DNA from: Hanleya hanleyi
Taxonomy: Eukaryota > Mollusca > Polyplacophora > Lepidopleurida > Hanleyidae
Direction: 5' to 3'
Assembly (NCBI GenBank): GCA_036873755.1
Contig: JAVTVY010018734.1
Coordinates: forward strand, 1-64,000
Length of the DNA: 64,000 nt
The notes under the pieces are model-generated. The model did no database searches and had not been told where the DNA came from. It was given only the letters and a program-made list of their open reading frames with translations. Every line of letters starts with the position of its first letter. The stretch's first letter is position 1. Shown here in pieces: positions 7,300 to 18,094 of the stretch. The position numbers were made by a program, and so were the translations under genes.

Positions 7300-7387
7300 C
7301 GCGCGCGCGCGCTGCGGCCGGGGCGGGGCGGGGCGGGCCGGGCCGGGCCGGGCCGGGCCGGGCCGGGCCGGGCCGGGCCGGGCCGGG
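7300..7387. repeat. CpG run and (GGGCC)n tract
   Basis: (CG)n followed by GGGGC units and then about ten GGGCC units, almost pure G+C. It abuts the right end of the Polinton-like element and creates the spurious (PARPG)n reading frames on the minus strand. Confidence 0.95.
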
Positions 7388-7462
7388 GAAAACACGGACC
7401 CTACGTCTAAGTAAAAATTGGAATTCTTCTGTGTTCGAAGGTAGTTTTAGTGAAACCCGGAA

Positions 7463-8485
7463 GTGACGTCTGTACGCAGAACCCACACCACCACCCAACC
7501 ACAACCATGGACCCATAAGGGTGGGTCGCACACACACACACCCTCACGCATCCCCCAACTTGCCTGCTTTCTATACTACGACCAGACTGCGCATGCGCAG
7601 ACTCTTGAACACGGACGAACCACTAGTCCAGGCGGATGCTCCCTCACGACAGCTTCAAAATAAGACCTCATACGACACCATAGGATCATGAGGGGCTCAC
7701 CTAAACCCTAACACGTCTATTTCCACACCCTTTTCCCAGAATTCCCTGTCTGCGCATGCGCAGAATGTGGACAATGGCCGAGACCCTAGTCCAATCGGAT
7801 GTCCCCTCACATAGGCTTCACATTGATACCTCACTCAACTCCATCGGCTCATTAGTGGCTCACCTACATCCCAAAACGTCTATTTTCATAACCTTTCTCT
7901 ATTGCGCATGCGCAGAATGACGATATTCTGACCCCACATCCACCCAGTGGGATGCCCCCTCACATAGGCTTCACATTGATACCTCACTCGACCCCATCGA
8001 TCCATTAGAGACCCACCTAGACCCCAAAACGTCTATTTCCATACACTTGGTCTACCGCGCATGCGCAGAATGACGATATTTCAACCCCACACCCAGCCCG
8101 TCGGATGCGCCTTCACGAATGCTTCACATTGATACCTCATACGACTCCATCGACCCACTCGTGGCTCCCCTAGACCCCAAAACGTCTATTTCCATACCCT
8201 TGGTCTACCGCGCATGCGCAGAATGACCATATTCCAACCCCACTCCCAGCCCATCGGATGCCCCCTCACATAGGCTTCACATTGATACCTCACTGGACTC
8301 CATCGGACCATTAGGGGCTCCCCTAGACCGCAAAACGTCTATTTCCATACCCTTGGTCTACCGCGCATGCGCAGAATGACGATATTTCAACCCCACACCC
8401 ACCCCATTGGATGCCTCTTCACGAATGCTTCACATCGATACCTCATACGACCCAATCGGTACACTAGGGACCCCTCTCGCCCCCT
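7463..8485 (+). repeat. NRF1-motif satellite, ~153-164-bp units, single-arm array
   Basis: Six units each carry GCGCATGCGC near 7588, 7752, 7903, 8056, 8209 and 8362. The common frame is 'cttcacattgatacctca', a 'ccatcggaccattag'-like segment, 'aaaacgtctatttccata', and then the palindrome. It is the same family and orientation as 23.27-25.1 kb, including the non-repeat lead-in 'tgcctgctttctatac', so this is one arm of the foldback family without its partner. Nothing else is seen in 7388-7462 except an ETS/CRE-like 'ccggaagtgacgtc' at 7459. Confidence 0.85.
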
Positions 8486-9007
8486 TCGGGTGTCTCCGTG
8501 TCTCTTCGGTGATCTCCGTGACATCTTTGTAAACCACAGATGAACAGGTCAGTACACGCATTCCTATCATTCAATATAACCTTGAACTATCACGTGATCT
8601 CCCCGTGATTCCCCAGTACATGCATCCCATCAATGGTATAGGACCCGGATATAGGGCAATCCAACGTGCAACAATGTTGCAATTCGGGGAGCCAGGTGTT
8701 CGGCTCGTGACAAGCAGACGATAGCGAAATTCTGGCGGGAAGTACAGACAGTACATGGCCTATCATGTTCCCCTGTCACCGAACATACCCTTCGCACCGG
8801 AAACACACGAACGTAAACGATATTGTAGGGAAAAACCCCACAGACAGGTTAGTACATGTCCTATCAGGTCAAGATGAAAGGATACAGGTCAAGTGCACTC
8901 AATGACCTTTGACCTCTCTCACGTGATATGCACATTTCTGATGTCAAAGGTCAAGTTGAGGGTTAAGGCTCGCTATATACTACTGAGGTAAAATCTGTAA
9001 TACTTAC
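8486..9007. other. Intergenic or intronic stretch, no gene seen
   Basis: Unique-looking sequence with no recognisable coding exon. If gene A has an exon 4 further left, this is part of its third intron. Confidence 0.5.
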
Positions 9008-12000
9008 GTCGTCTTAATGGAATCCTATCTGTCCATTCTCTGGCGAATACTTCCTCTCCTGGGCCGCCAATAGTGTACTCGTGCTCGAAAGTGGCGTTGG
9101 GTCGAACTCCAAATGGCTTGAAGGGTCCAGGAGTTCCCCGTGTACAAACCTTCGTCTTAAGGTTGATGGTATACATAACGTTTTCGTTGTGTAACATCAA
9201 ATATTCGAAAAATCTATAGGATAAAAGAGAAAGTAATGAAATGTCTCTTTGAAAAAAAAAACGAAAAAAAACAACAGCTATTTTTGAGTATTGTTCACAA
9301 AGGCGAAAAAATGAAGAATTTGTCTGAATGAAGTGTTGCTCTAACCCGAGAAATAGCCCTCTTGTTGTTACGTTTGTAAAGCCAACATATAATTTCTTTA
9401 ATTCTGCACACAAAACTATGTGAACTTCAAGTTTCAGACTTTAAACAGTTCCATTGGTATTGTGAGTTTGAGAAATGCAGGGTCATTTTATCTTCTCCTA
9501 TAGCGCTACGATTAGCCTACGCAAAAAAAGCTTATACGAATTTCGCTGGCCCAGATCTGAAGCTGTAACATCACTCGACTATCCACATCAGGCAGTCGGT
9601 GATGGCAAGGTGACTACTAATGGCTTGTCCTCGGATTCTGTGAGTACGGGGATAAGGTGCGAGTCTAGGTGTGTGTGTGTGTGTATGCGTGCGTGTGTGC
9701 GTGCGTGTGTGTGTGGTAGGGTTTAATGTCGTTTTCAACCTTGTTTCAGTCATATCACGACGGTGCCTACATGTGCCAGAACACGAGAGTGCTCACAGTT
9801 CCTATTACCCTGGACACTGATCAGCCCAGCCAGTATAGCACCCGGTCACCCATTCAAGTATTGACCGAGGCGAGTCTAGGTCGTGCCTAACGGCATATCA
9901 GTCAGACCAATCGGTAGCCTCATAACAACCAAGATTCTCGGATACCATGTCGCATTCCACATAAGCCGATGTCTGGCCTGTTACGGGGGAGGAGGAAGGG
10001 TGTATCAGTGAAACATCGCCATCTGACACGTCTATTCGTATCATCTCTCGCATTTGATCTTAAGTATACCAATATTTCTTGGCAGGAGTATACCTTCGCG
10101 AATGGACTGGTCTTGTCCGGGGAATGTATGCATTTTTTATTCATTACAGCACGATCAATATTTCAAAGTATATATAAGATTGCTACACTATAGCCTTCAG
10201 ATTTTAGATTGCATGTCGGACAACGTGTAGGTCCATCTGAGGACGGGAATACTTACTGTCTACCCGGAAAAACGTTGATGTCCTCCTCAAAGACAACCAC
10301 CCGTTTGTTCGGTTCATCGTAAGTCAAGAGAAATTTCTTCTCCCAGTCTTGGCCATGGTTATACTGAGATATACGGCACTGGAAAAGGATATTAAACTCA
10401 AATTAGTCTATCGATACCGTGCCTTTACAATATTCATACATAATGGACGGAGAGAGAGGGGAATACTTGAATACCAGTAATTTGGGGATTGATTAGAAAT
10501 GTTGTTAACGTTAACCCTACCTGACCTGGGGGGAGGGCCGAAATGCGCCCCCTATCAATTTTTCTACGGTATCTCCGGAACGACAAAAAATGGAGAGCTG
10601 ACACTCCGTGACTATATAGTTTACCATATTGGGGTCAATTTGAGCCTATTGACGTAACTCCCCGACCAGAGGATCATTGGAAAATTCAAGATGGCGGCCA
10701 GGTGGGGTCCCAGAAAAGTGATGTTTTGGTCATATTTCTTAAAAATTTCTGCTTTTCAAGCATGAAAATTAGGGGGAGGGGGAGGGGGGCATTTCGCCCC
10801 CCGCCCCCAGGCCACAACAACAAGTCCAAAAAGCCCACCGCACTGCGGTGGTCTAATGGTTAGAGCGTCGGCCTCGTAAGCGGTAGGTACTGGGTTCGAT
10901 CCCAGGCCGGGTCATACCTAAGACTTGAAAAATGGAACTTGTTGCTCCCTCGCTTACGCTCAGCATTTAGAGGATAGAACAAGGACTGGTTCGCTCGGTG
11001 TCAGTATAATGTGACTGAGTGTGGTGTCATGTCTGCCTGCGGCATGATATTTCAGTGGGACAGCACTATAAAATGGCAGCATTAGATCTGCTCTGTTACA
11101 AGTAGGTACCCCTGCCCCTCCCCCTCCCCTCCCTTCCCTTCCCCGTCGTGATATAGCTGAAAAAATGTTGAAAGCGACGTTAAACCCTATTCACTCACTC
11201 ACTCACTCCAAAAAGCCCAGGCCAGATAGGGTTAAAGTACAGGTTACAACCTAAAACCTGTACCACAGGCAGAGGTACAACCTAAAACCTGTACCACAGG
11301 CAGAGGTACAACCTAAAACCTGTACCACAGGCAGAGGTACAACCTAAAACCTGTACCACAGGCAGAGGTACAACCTAAAACCTGTACCACAGGCAGAGGT
11401 ACAACCTAAAACCTGTACCACAGGCAGAGGTACAACCTAAAACCTGTACCACAGGCAGAGGTACAACCTAAAACCTGTACCACAGGCAGAGGTACAACCT
11501 AAAACCTGTACCACAGGCAGAGGTACAACCTAAAACCTGTACCACAGGCAGAGGTACAACCTAAAACCTGTACCACAGGCAGAGGTATACCTTTGGAACT
11601 GGATAAAGTTTAACTTTCACAATTCTATCAGGTTTGATGGCGTCATTATGGAGTCCACATTCAATTCCTATAGATAAGTAATTTTGAATATATATAGTAT
11701 GAAGAGAGAGAGAGTAACCTGAACGTAGATATCTCTATTAAGATCGGAATTCCTTAAATCTACAAGGGAAGTAACTCTACTCGAAGGTTTATATTACAAA
11801 GAAGTATATTTTTCAAATAAAATAAAATAAAATAACAATTCCGACCCCTTCCATGCCCGAAACCTTATCTCTCTTACTTTGAATGTATGTAGCAGTAAAC
11901 ATTGGATAGATGTATCTATAATATTCGTACTCTCTAAAAAAGCTTGAGTGAACTGTTCCACTCAAGTTTGAGTGAAATGTACCTCTTCACTCAAACTTTA

Positions 12001-15000
12001 GTTACTCTTCACTCAACTTGAGTTACTTTTCACCAAACTTGAGTTAAAACCACTCAAGTTCATTCAACTTGAGTGGGATGAATTTCCACTCTTGTGCTTG
12101 AGTGAATGTCACTCAAGTTGAGTGCATTTAACTCAAGTTGAGTGAAAAGTAACTCAAGTTGAGTGAACATCTCACTTAAGTATTGAGTGGGATGAATTTC
12201 CACTCTTACTTGAGTGAAATTTCACTCAACTTTTTTTAGAGAGTAACTAGGCAATATTCATATCTTAATAATATCCACATCTATATATCCACTTTTTAAT
12301 AATATACATCAACTATAAGGTAGCCATTCAAAGTAATTTTGAATATGCATAGTCTGATAGGGTAAACATGGGAAGTAACCCTTTTAAAGGGTGTGGTAGA
12401 CGTATTAAAGGGAGACATAGGAATTCATTGCATCTACAACGCATGTGACTTTACTCAAAGTCTATATCAGAAACATATGCATATCTATTCCTACGAAGTA
12501 TGCTCTCATTTGCAAATTGTCCGGTTATGAGTGAGTGAGTGAGTGAGTGAGTGAGTGAGCGAGCGAGCGAACGAGCGAGTGAGTCAGTCAGTCAGTCAGT
12601 CAGTCAGTCAGTGCATCCAAATCCTTTCGTCAGCAAAATAAGGAGAACCGTTGACAATTTTTGACCTACATTTGATGAACATTTCCTGTGATTTTCGATG
12701 AAAATCACTGGTGATTCTGACTTGGGCTGTGCCCATCTTAGTATAGGCAGGATTTCCAAGAGTCCAGTTCGCGTCGGAGTCCTAATGCCTACCCTACTTC
12801 GTAGGTCCTGTCACGTTAGTGTATACATATATCTTTTTTTTTTTAAATTCTACTTTAAACTATTGGTGAATGAGGAAAAATTGGTGACTTAGGAAAAAAT
12901 GGTGAGTCGGCATATATTAGCAATTAAGGATAAATTATTCAGGGAGGAGATATAGGTGAGTGGAGATATATATTGATGAGTGGGTTCGGTAACCTACACA
13001 AGGAATTTAACTCTGTCATAGAGAGGTAACCATGCTAACTGGAGGTAACTCTACTTCAAAGTTTATATCACAAACATATAATAGCAAAGACCGATCCATG
13101 AACCTTTTATTTTTATTTTATCTCCCTCTGATCATGATCTGGCTCATACTATTGTGTTAGGTCATTTCCGTTGATGACATCATTTCCGGTGATGATGTTA
13201 CTTTCCTTGATGACTTCACTTCCGGTAATGCTGTCCCTTCCAGTGATAACGTCATTGATCATGATCCTGATAATGCTCATGCTCATTTGACGAAAAACTG
13301 TCATTTTTACACTACTACGTTTTCAACTACATATCTGTCAACATTTCATTTGTAGGGTTCGAACAGATATTTACAGCGGAACGTACACAATAGTTCAACT
13401 GAAAAAATGCAAAAGTTATATAATCGTTGTATGGGAAGGGTAGGTGCATATTTCGAACTATTGGTCATCTTCGCACAACAGGTCAATTTCTACGTTCAAA
13501 TTTCGAAGTGTGGGCTTAACAGAGATTGTTAGACCAATCTAAAAAATTAGACAAACACGAGACAACGTGTTATCACGTACAGCGATAAACTAAAGTCCAT
13601 CCACCTCGGACTTACATTAAGCCGCAGGATAAAGTTTCACAATGGCAGGCCTGTTAAATGACACTTCAAATGCATAGGAGCAAAAGTCCAAATTGTCTGT
13701 GTATCTTAATTAATGTATTCAGAGCAGATGAGTCGTGTGCACAAGTACATGTAGTTTTGCCTCATCCGATAACGTAGGCCGAACTGATTATAGTAGGCTT
13801 AAATATGTATCACACTGCAAATTTTTTCATTTTTTCACTTTACATTAATAGGAAGCAGAAATTTATGTATGATGGGGAAGTCAGGGTTGGCAATATTCAA
13901 AAAGAATAACAGCAACGTAGTTCGATAATTCAAGAAATGACGGGAATAGAACATGTCTTGTCAGGCCCAGTGACTGATCATAAATGAAGCAGAGACATTT
14001 ACCTATCATTCGTTAGAACGAATGCAAAAATGTTGCTGTGTTTTTTATTGAAGTTAAAATGAGATGATTCCTCCCTCGTCTCATCCACGTAGTCATGCTA
14101 AGGAGGAGCCGTACGTGCATCCGTCCGTGTCACTGGATATTAGTATGAACGTTAGCATGGGGGGGGATGGGAATGTAGATCATGGAAAGTTGACTCTGGG
14201 ATTCAATTTTTTTTCCTGGGGCGGGGTATGCCCCCGGACTCCCAAGAGCGTGACGCGCAGTTGGCGAGTATTGCTACGATGGTATTTGGGGATATTTGGA
14301 GACATACCGTCTTCCCCCCCCCCCCCCCCCCCTCAAATCATTTTCCTATGCTACTGGATAGGAGCCATGCGTGAGAGCCTGCGTCCGTGACACTGGGTAG
14401 TAGTATGAAATGAGCTGTGCTTGAGTGCGTGCGTGTCATTGGGTAGTGATATGATCTTAGACATGGGGTGAGAAAGGTGTAGTGGGTGACGAAAAATTAC
14501 CCTACGGATAATGTGGTATCCCATGAATTGTTCATAATCTCAGAAAACCGAATTACTGAGGTTTGTGTAAAGCCCAGAGCAGACGAGAGACAAAGTATCT
14601 GTTGTATCAAGGGATAGCACTGTGGTTTTAGCGCGCACTGTGAGCAAAAGGATCAGCGAATTGATTCCATTTCCCGCGGAGCACCTTCTTCCATCTATTT
14701 TATGTGAATAATCGATCAACTAATAGAACCCGCTCCGATCACAAGCTCGACAATATTTCAGAATTTGTCGAACGGAACCGTGTCGGCGTGAATACATCAT
14801 TTATCTCTATATTTTCAATTTGACCTACTTACGTCGTATAAACAAGGAATGTCCGCCAACATCTCGACAAAGTTGTCTTCATTAATTTCGTCACTTCGGT
14901 CGCCATTTTGAACACCCGTACGTAAAAATCAGGAGAATTTAAGATGCGTTTTCATTGGCCAGTCGGATAAAACTACTGTTGGCTTATACGTTCGCTGCAC

Positions 15001-17331
15001 AGGGTGAGCATTTCGCCTCCTAAGTCAAAACTTATCAAAGAAGATAGATATTTTGCACGTGACCTCACGAGCTATCCCCTGAGTCAACAGGTATTTGAGG
15101 CCCTTGGCTCAGGGTTTGTGTCTTTTCTGTGCCGGGCTTTGTATAGATAGGAACGGAAACTCACCTCGGCAATAGCCCGGGGATGACCGTGGTAGACAAT
15201 ATCTTGAAATTTGTTGTCAGCGACATACGACTGCTGTGGTATTGAAATATTTTAACCCGCGGCCAAATCCATCCGTTAGACGAGAGATGATTTGTTTCTT
15301 TTATTTTACATTATCGTGAACGGTTAAATCGCCATAAACCATCCAAGAATAGCCTGCCATAGGTCAAATTACAGCCCCATAAAACAAAGGCCAGGTGAGA
15401 AACGTCGTAAACTAAAACACACAATAATTAGACCCCTCGTTAACTGAATATTTACGCAAATGCTCACGTCTGGCACATTATGAAGGGTCTTAGAAGGTTT
15501 ATTCTTCTTCACAAAGATGAACGTCCTCCATCACCTGGGCATGCGCGTGACTGAGACCAAACCTGCTTGCTACCCTGTTCGCAATCTCGTAGACTCTAGC
15601 ACAGTTTACGAACCAATTCAACACAGTTTCGTTTACATACTAGATTCAAAGTATATGTTTGATTGCAAACGATAAAATCCATACATGCACTGCATTTAGT
15701 AAAACGCATCGAACATTTCGGAATTACTGGGCATAAAAGACAGTTCGGCATTTAAGGCGGCGCGCGTCATCCCGTACTCACTGTGTCAGTAAACAACAGG
15801 CCTGAACACCAACACGGTTTGCCAGGCAGGTGTACTTGTAGGGTCTATTGTTCTCTCATTAAAAGAAATACAGCTTCGCCAAACTTCGGTATTAAGGACT
15901 TCGTACATGAAACTTATATAATTTACATGTTTCAGTCCAGCGCCCATTCTACACGTTTTGCAGTGGAACAACTACATTGGTATATTGTAATCCTGTAATT
16001 ATTTAAGTTCACAGAATCCGTGTCACAGTTCCCTTAGATCCGAACACAAATATGTGACACCTGTAATGAAACAAAAAATCTGTTCATGAAGAATACGGTT
16101 TTTTTCTCTAAATATGCCAATGTGAGCCACGCATTCCATGAACAAAATGTGAAAAAAATTAACAAATGAAGTCAGCCATTTGAATATCGTTTTATCTGCA
16201 GGTGACATTTAAACAGTGAGCCACAAGCTTAATACTTTTTGACACAGTTAAGAGAAGTACCCAAACCACGAGCGGCATTTCTCGGTGCTTCTTTTGAATT
16301 TTAAAGTATACCGCAAAAAATCTATTTGCTATTATTATTATCTATTTTCTGTCCTGTATTCCCCTTGAGAATATGGCTTTTTGAATAATCGAAGAGTCGT
16401 CAGAAGGTTTTTCTGGCATTCTCTCTGACAAATCTAGACTGAAATTCAGTAAGTTCGAGTGGAAATTCATTCCACTCAAATTTAAGTTAATAAGTCAGTC
16501 AAGGCTGAATGAAGTTCGCTCAACTCGATTGATTTATTAACTCAAATTTTAGTAGGATCAAATTTCCCTCGAATTTATTGAATTTCACTAAAGATGTTTA
16601 TAGTTAAATAGTCACTCAATGTGTATTGTAGTTCACTCAAAATGAGTAAAATTTACTCAAAATTGAGTGATTTGTTAATTCTGACTTTCACTGGGATCAG
16701 TTTCCACTCGAACTTAGATAAATTTTACTCAAAATTTTAACATGAGTTAAATAATCACTCAAGGTTGATTGGAATTCACTCAAGTTGATCGATTTTACTC
16801 GAACTTGAGTGATTTATTTAAATGCAAGTTTGAGTGGAAGTCATTTCCAATCTTGCTTGAATGAATGGACTAGGACGCAGGCCCTAAAAACAAGGGTTTT
16901 TTGGGGGTGTGGACGGTGGTATTCCGGTGAAGTGTCGAAATATGGGGTCTCTATATATAACCCCCGTGTTTTTATATAAATCACGGGGTTAAATATAGAG
17001 ACCCCATATTTCGACACTTCACCGGAATACCACCGTCCACACCCCCCAAAACTCTTGTTTTTAGGTCCTGAGACTAGGATGAGCGGCGTAATATAATAAC
17101 ATAGTTCTTGCGTATTTCATTGGAGTGAATTATCAATTGTCCCTACTAAGATTTAATACCTTAACTCAGATTGTTCATGTTTTATAAATAATCTGCCGGA
17201 TTCAAGATAAAAGTTATATGTTGAAACAAAATAATACTTACGTGGAATTGAGGAGGTGAAATGCATGGTGCAGGGCCCTGAGCCCAAACAGCAACAACCG
17301 TGGCAATTAACAAAATTAGAGTCTTCATCAT
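9008..17331 (-). CDS. Ependymin-related secreted glycoprotein, gene A (exons 1-3; exon 4 not found)
   Basis: Three exons join in phase with GT-AG introns. Exon 1 is 17242-17331 (90 nt: signal peptide MKTLILLIATVVAVWA after a first Met, then PAPCISPPQF). Exon 2 is 10257-10378 (122 nt: RISQYNHGQDWEKKFLLTYD, then PNKRVVVFEED). Exon 3 is 9008-9213 (206 nt: VMYTINLKTKVCTRG, NATFEHEYTIGGPGEEVF, EWTDRIPL). Lengths and phases match gene B exactly. The family is ependymin-related, extracellular calcium-binding glycoproteins abundant in molluscs; PNATF is a glycosylation site. Donors are ACTTAC (GTAAGT) in all three. The C-terminal exon expected 1-2 kb further left is absent; only satellite and the Polinton-like element lie there. 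Either the gene is truncated or exon 4 lies beyond the left window edge. Intron 1 is 6.9 kb. Confidence 0.85.
9667..9720. repeat. (GT)n microsatellite
   Basis: Interrupted GT/GC run in intron 2 of ependymin gene A; it generates the Arg/Thr/His-rich frames in this area. Confidence 0.9.
9735..9900. repeat. Degenerate SINE-tail-like fragment
   Basis: 'catatcacgacgg' followed by 'acatgtgccagaacac' resembles the non-tRNA body of the SINEs at 11.15 and 58.46 kb. No flanking duplication seen. Confidence 0.3.
10512..11234. mobile_element. Non-autonomous DNA element with TAACCCTA inverted ends (copy 1)
   Basis: The ends TAACCCTACCTGACCTGG (10512) and the inverse of TAACCCTATCTGGCCTGG (to 11234) match at 16 of 18 bases. 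The body contains 'ggggccgaaatg', 'tccggaacgac' and 'aagatggcggcc' blocks shared with the copies at 39.75 and 52.9 kb. It has no coding capacity and is interrupted by a SINE. Confidence 0.75.
10838..11206 (+). mobile_element. tRNA-derived SINE with 13-bp target duplications
   Basis: The head carries pol III boxes: A box TGGTCTAATGG (~10848) and B box GGTTCGATCC (~10893). The tail is 'cgacgttaaaccctattcac' followed by (TCAC)n. It is flanked by 'tccaaaaagccca' at 10825-10837 and 11207-11219. The tail is very like SINEs I associate with abalone and limpets. It lies inside intron 1 of gene A and inside the TAACCCTA element. Confidence 0.85.
11246..11587. repeat. Minisatellite, 31-bp unit, ~11 near-identical copies
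   Basis: Unit 'gtacaacctaaaacctgtac' + 'cacaggcagag'. Copies are essentially identical, so the array is young. The unit contains the inverted pair GTACAgg/ccTGTAC. It starts just after the TAACCCTA element. Confidence 0.95.
11928..12249. mobile_element. Foldback MITE made of ACTCAAGTTGAGT motifs
   Basis: Inverted ends 'tactctctaaaaaa' (11928) and 'ttttttagagagta' (to 12249) enclose ~300 bp almost wholly built from CACTCAAG / CTTGAGTG words in both orientations. A related but diverged region lies at 16440-16865. The rest of 11588-12520 shows no gene. Confidence 0.7.
12529..12613. repeat. (GAGT)n/(CAGT)n microsatellite
   Basis: Tetranucleotide run changing from GAGT through GAGC to CAGT. Confidence 0.95.
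12620..16430. other. Intron 1 of ependymin gene A, no supported exon
   Basis: Contains a poly-C run (14311-14333) and a stretch of 'tgatgacatcatttccggt'-like degenerate repeats (13150-13270). A possible short exon on the minus strand (14833-14906) is discussed under findings. Otherwise I see no gene. Confidence 0.5.
16440..16866. repeat. Degenerate ACTCAA/TTGAGT repeat tract
   Basis: Diverged version of the words in the foldback MITE at 11.93 kb, without clear inverted ends. Confidence 0.5.
16878..17070. mobile_element. Palindromic MITE, ~85-bp arms
   Basis: Near-perfect inverted repeat: CAGGCCCTAAAAACAAG at the left mirrors CTTGTTTTTAGGTCCTG at the right, with 'gtgtcgaaatatggggtctc' in both arms. 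Related ends bound the longer copy at 51.78-52.40 kb. It lies in intron 1 of gene A, ~170 bp from exon 1. Confidence 0.9.
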
Positions 17332-17339
17332 GAAAATTA

Positions 17340-17812
17340 AAATCGGTGTGAACCCTTAAAGTGAAGAGGAAAGAAGAGAAAGACAGAGACTCGATAATCT
17401 GGTTAAACGCTTTAATACACATGCAGGGGGCGTGGCACTGCCCCACGTGAGAAAGCTAGACACCTGTCACATGATACGACTTCAACAGGGCAAGTACTTT
17501 GGTCGTTCGCATATTTAGATATGCTGGATCATTCAGACCAGTGGTATAGCCTACGGTAGCACTTCTGAATATCTGCCCGAGCTCGGAGAGAGGATGCGGG
17601 GGGCGGTGTTCGTTAATGAGTGAGAACATGCCACACGGTTCAGTAACAGAACAGCCTCTATCTACATGTATACCGTGTAATGTAATAAATTGTTACAAAT
17701 TTTGACCTATAGGCAGATGCATATACATACATTTCATGTGTTAAACTGTCCTCTGTAATATTTTAAACCCTAACTCCAATGTGTTGGTCTGCATAGATAC
17801 GGGTCCAATATT
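17340..17812. other. Upstream region of ependymin gene A
   Basis: Should hold the promoter of gene A. No clear TATA box was found within 100 bp of the start codon. Confidence 0.4.
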
Positions 17813-17815
17813 AGT

Positions 17816-18090
17816 GTGATACTACGGAACAGTGGAGGGGACATAGTTAATATTTTTTTAATTTCCCCCGACATAATATTCCCCGAGATAGTATCTGGGG
17901 GAAAATTCGCCATTGGTCAATTATCCCGGGGAAAATTAATTTCCCCCTAGATAATTGACCAATCGCGAATTTCCCCCGAGATAATTTTGACCAATGGCGA
18001 ATTTCCCCCTAGATATTATCACGGGGGATATTATCTCGGGGGAAATTAAAAAAATATTAACGATGTCCCCTCCACGGTTCCGTATGATAC
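17816..18090. mobile_element. Palindromic MITE rich in TTTCCCCC(G/T)AGATAAT
   Basis: Inverted ends containing 'gtggaggggac' enclose repeated inverted words 'aatttcccccgagataat' and 'ccaatggcgaattt'. The whole ~275 bp folds back on itself. No coding capacity. Confidence 0.85.
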
Positions 18091-18094
18091 AGTA

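Noticed and set aside
7136..7537. Minus-strand frames with (PARPG)n
   Set aside because: Translation of the (GGGCC)n tract.
8571..8756. Candidate exon 4 of ependymin gene A
   Set aside because: Lacks the TPP-EC and N-I-T motifs of exon 4 in genes B and C and has no fitting acceptor.
10838..10915. Functional tRNA gene
   Set aside because: A and B boxes are present, but the segment is the head of a SINE with a (TCAC)n tail and target duplications.
11246..11587. CRISPR array
   Set aside because: Contiguous identical 31-bp units without spacers, in eukaryotic intronic DNA.
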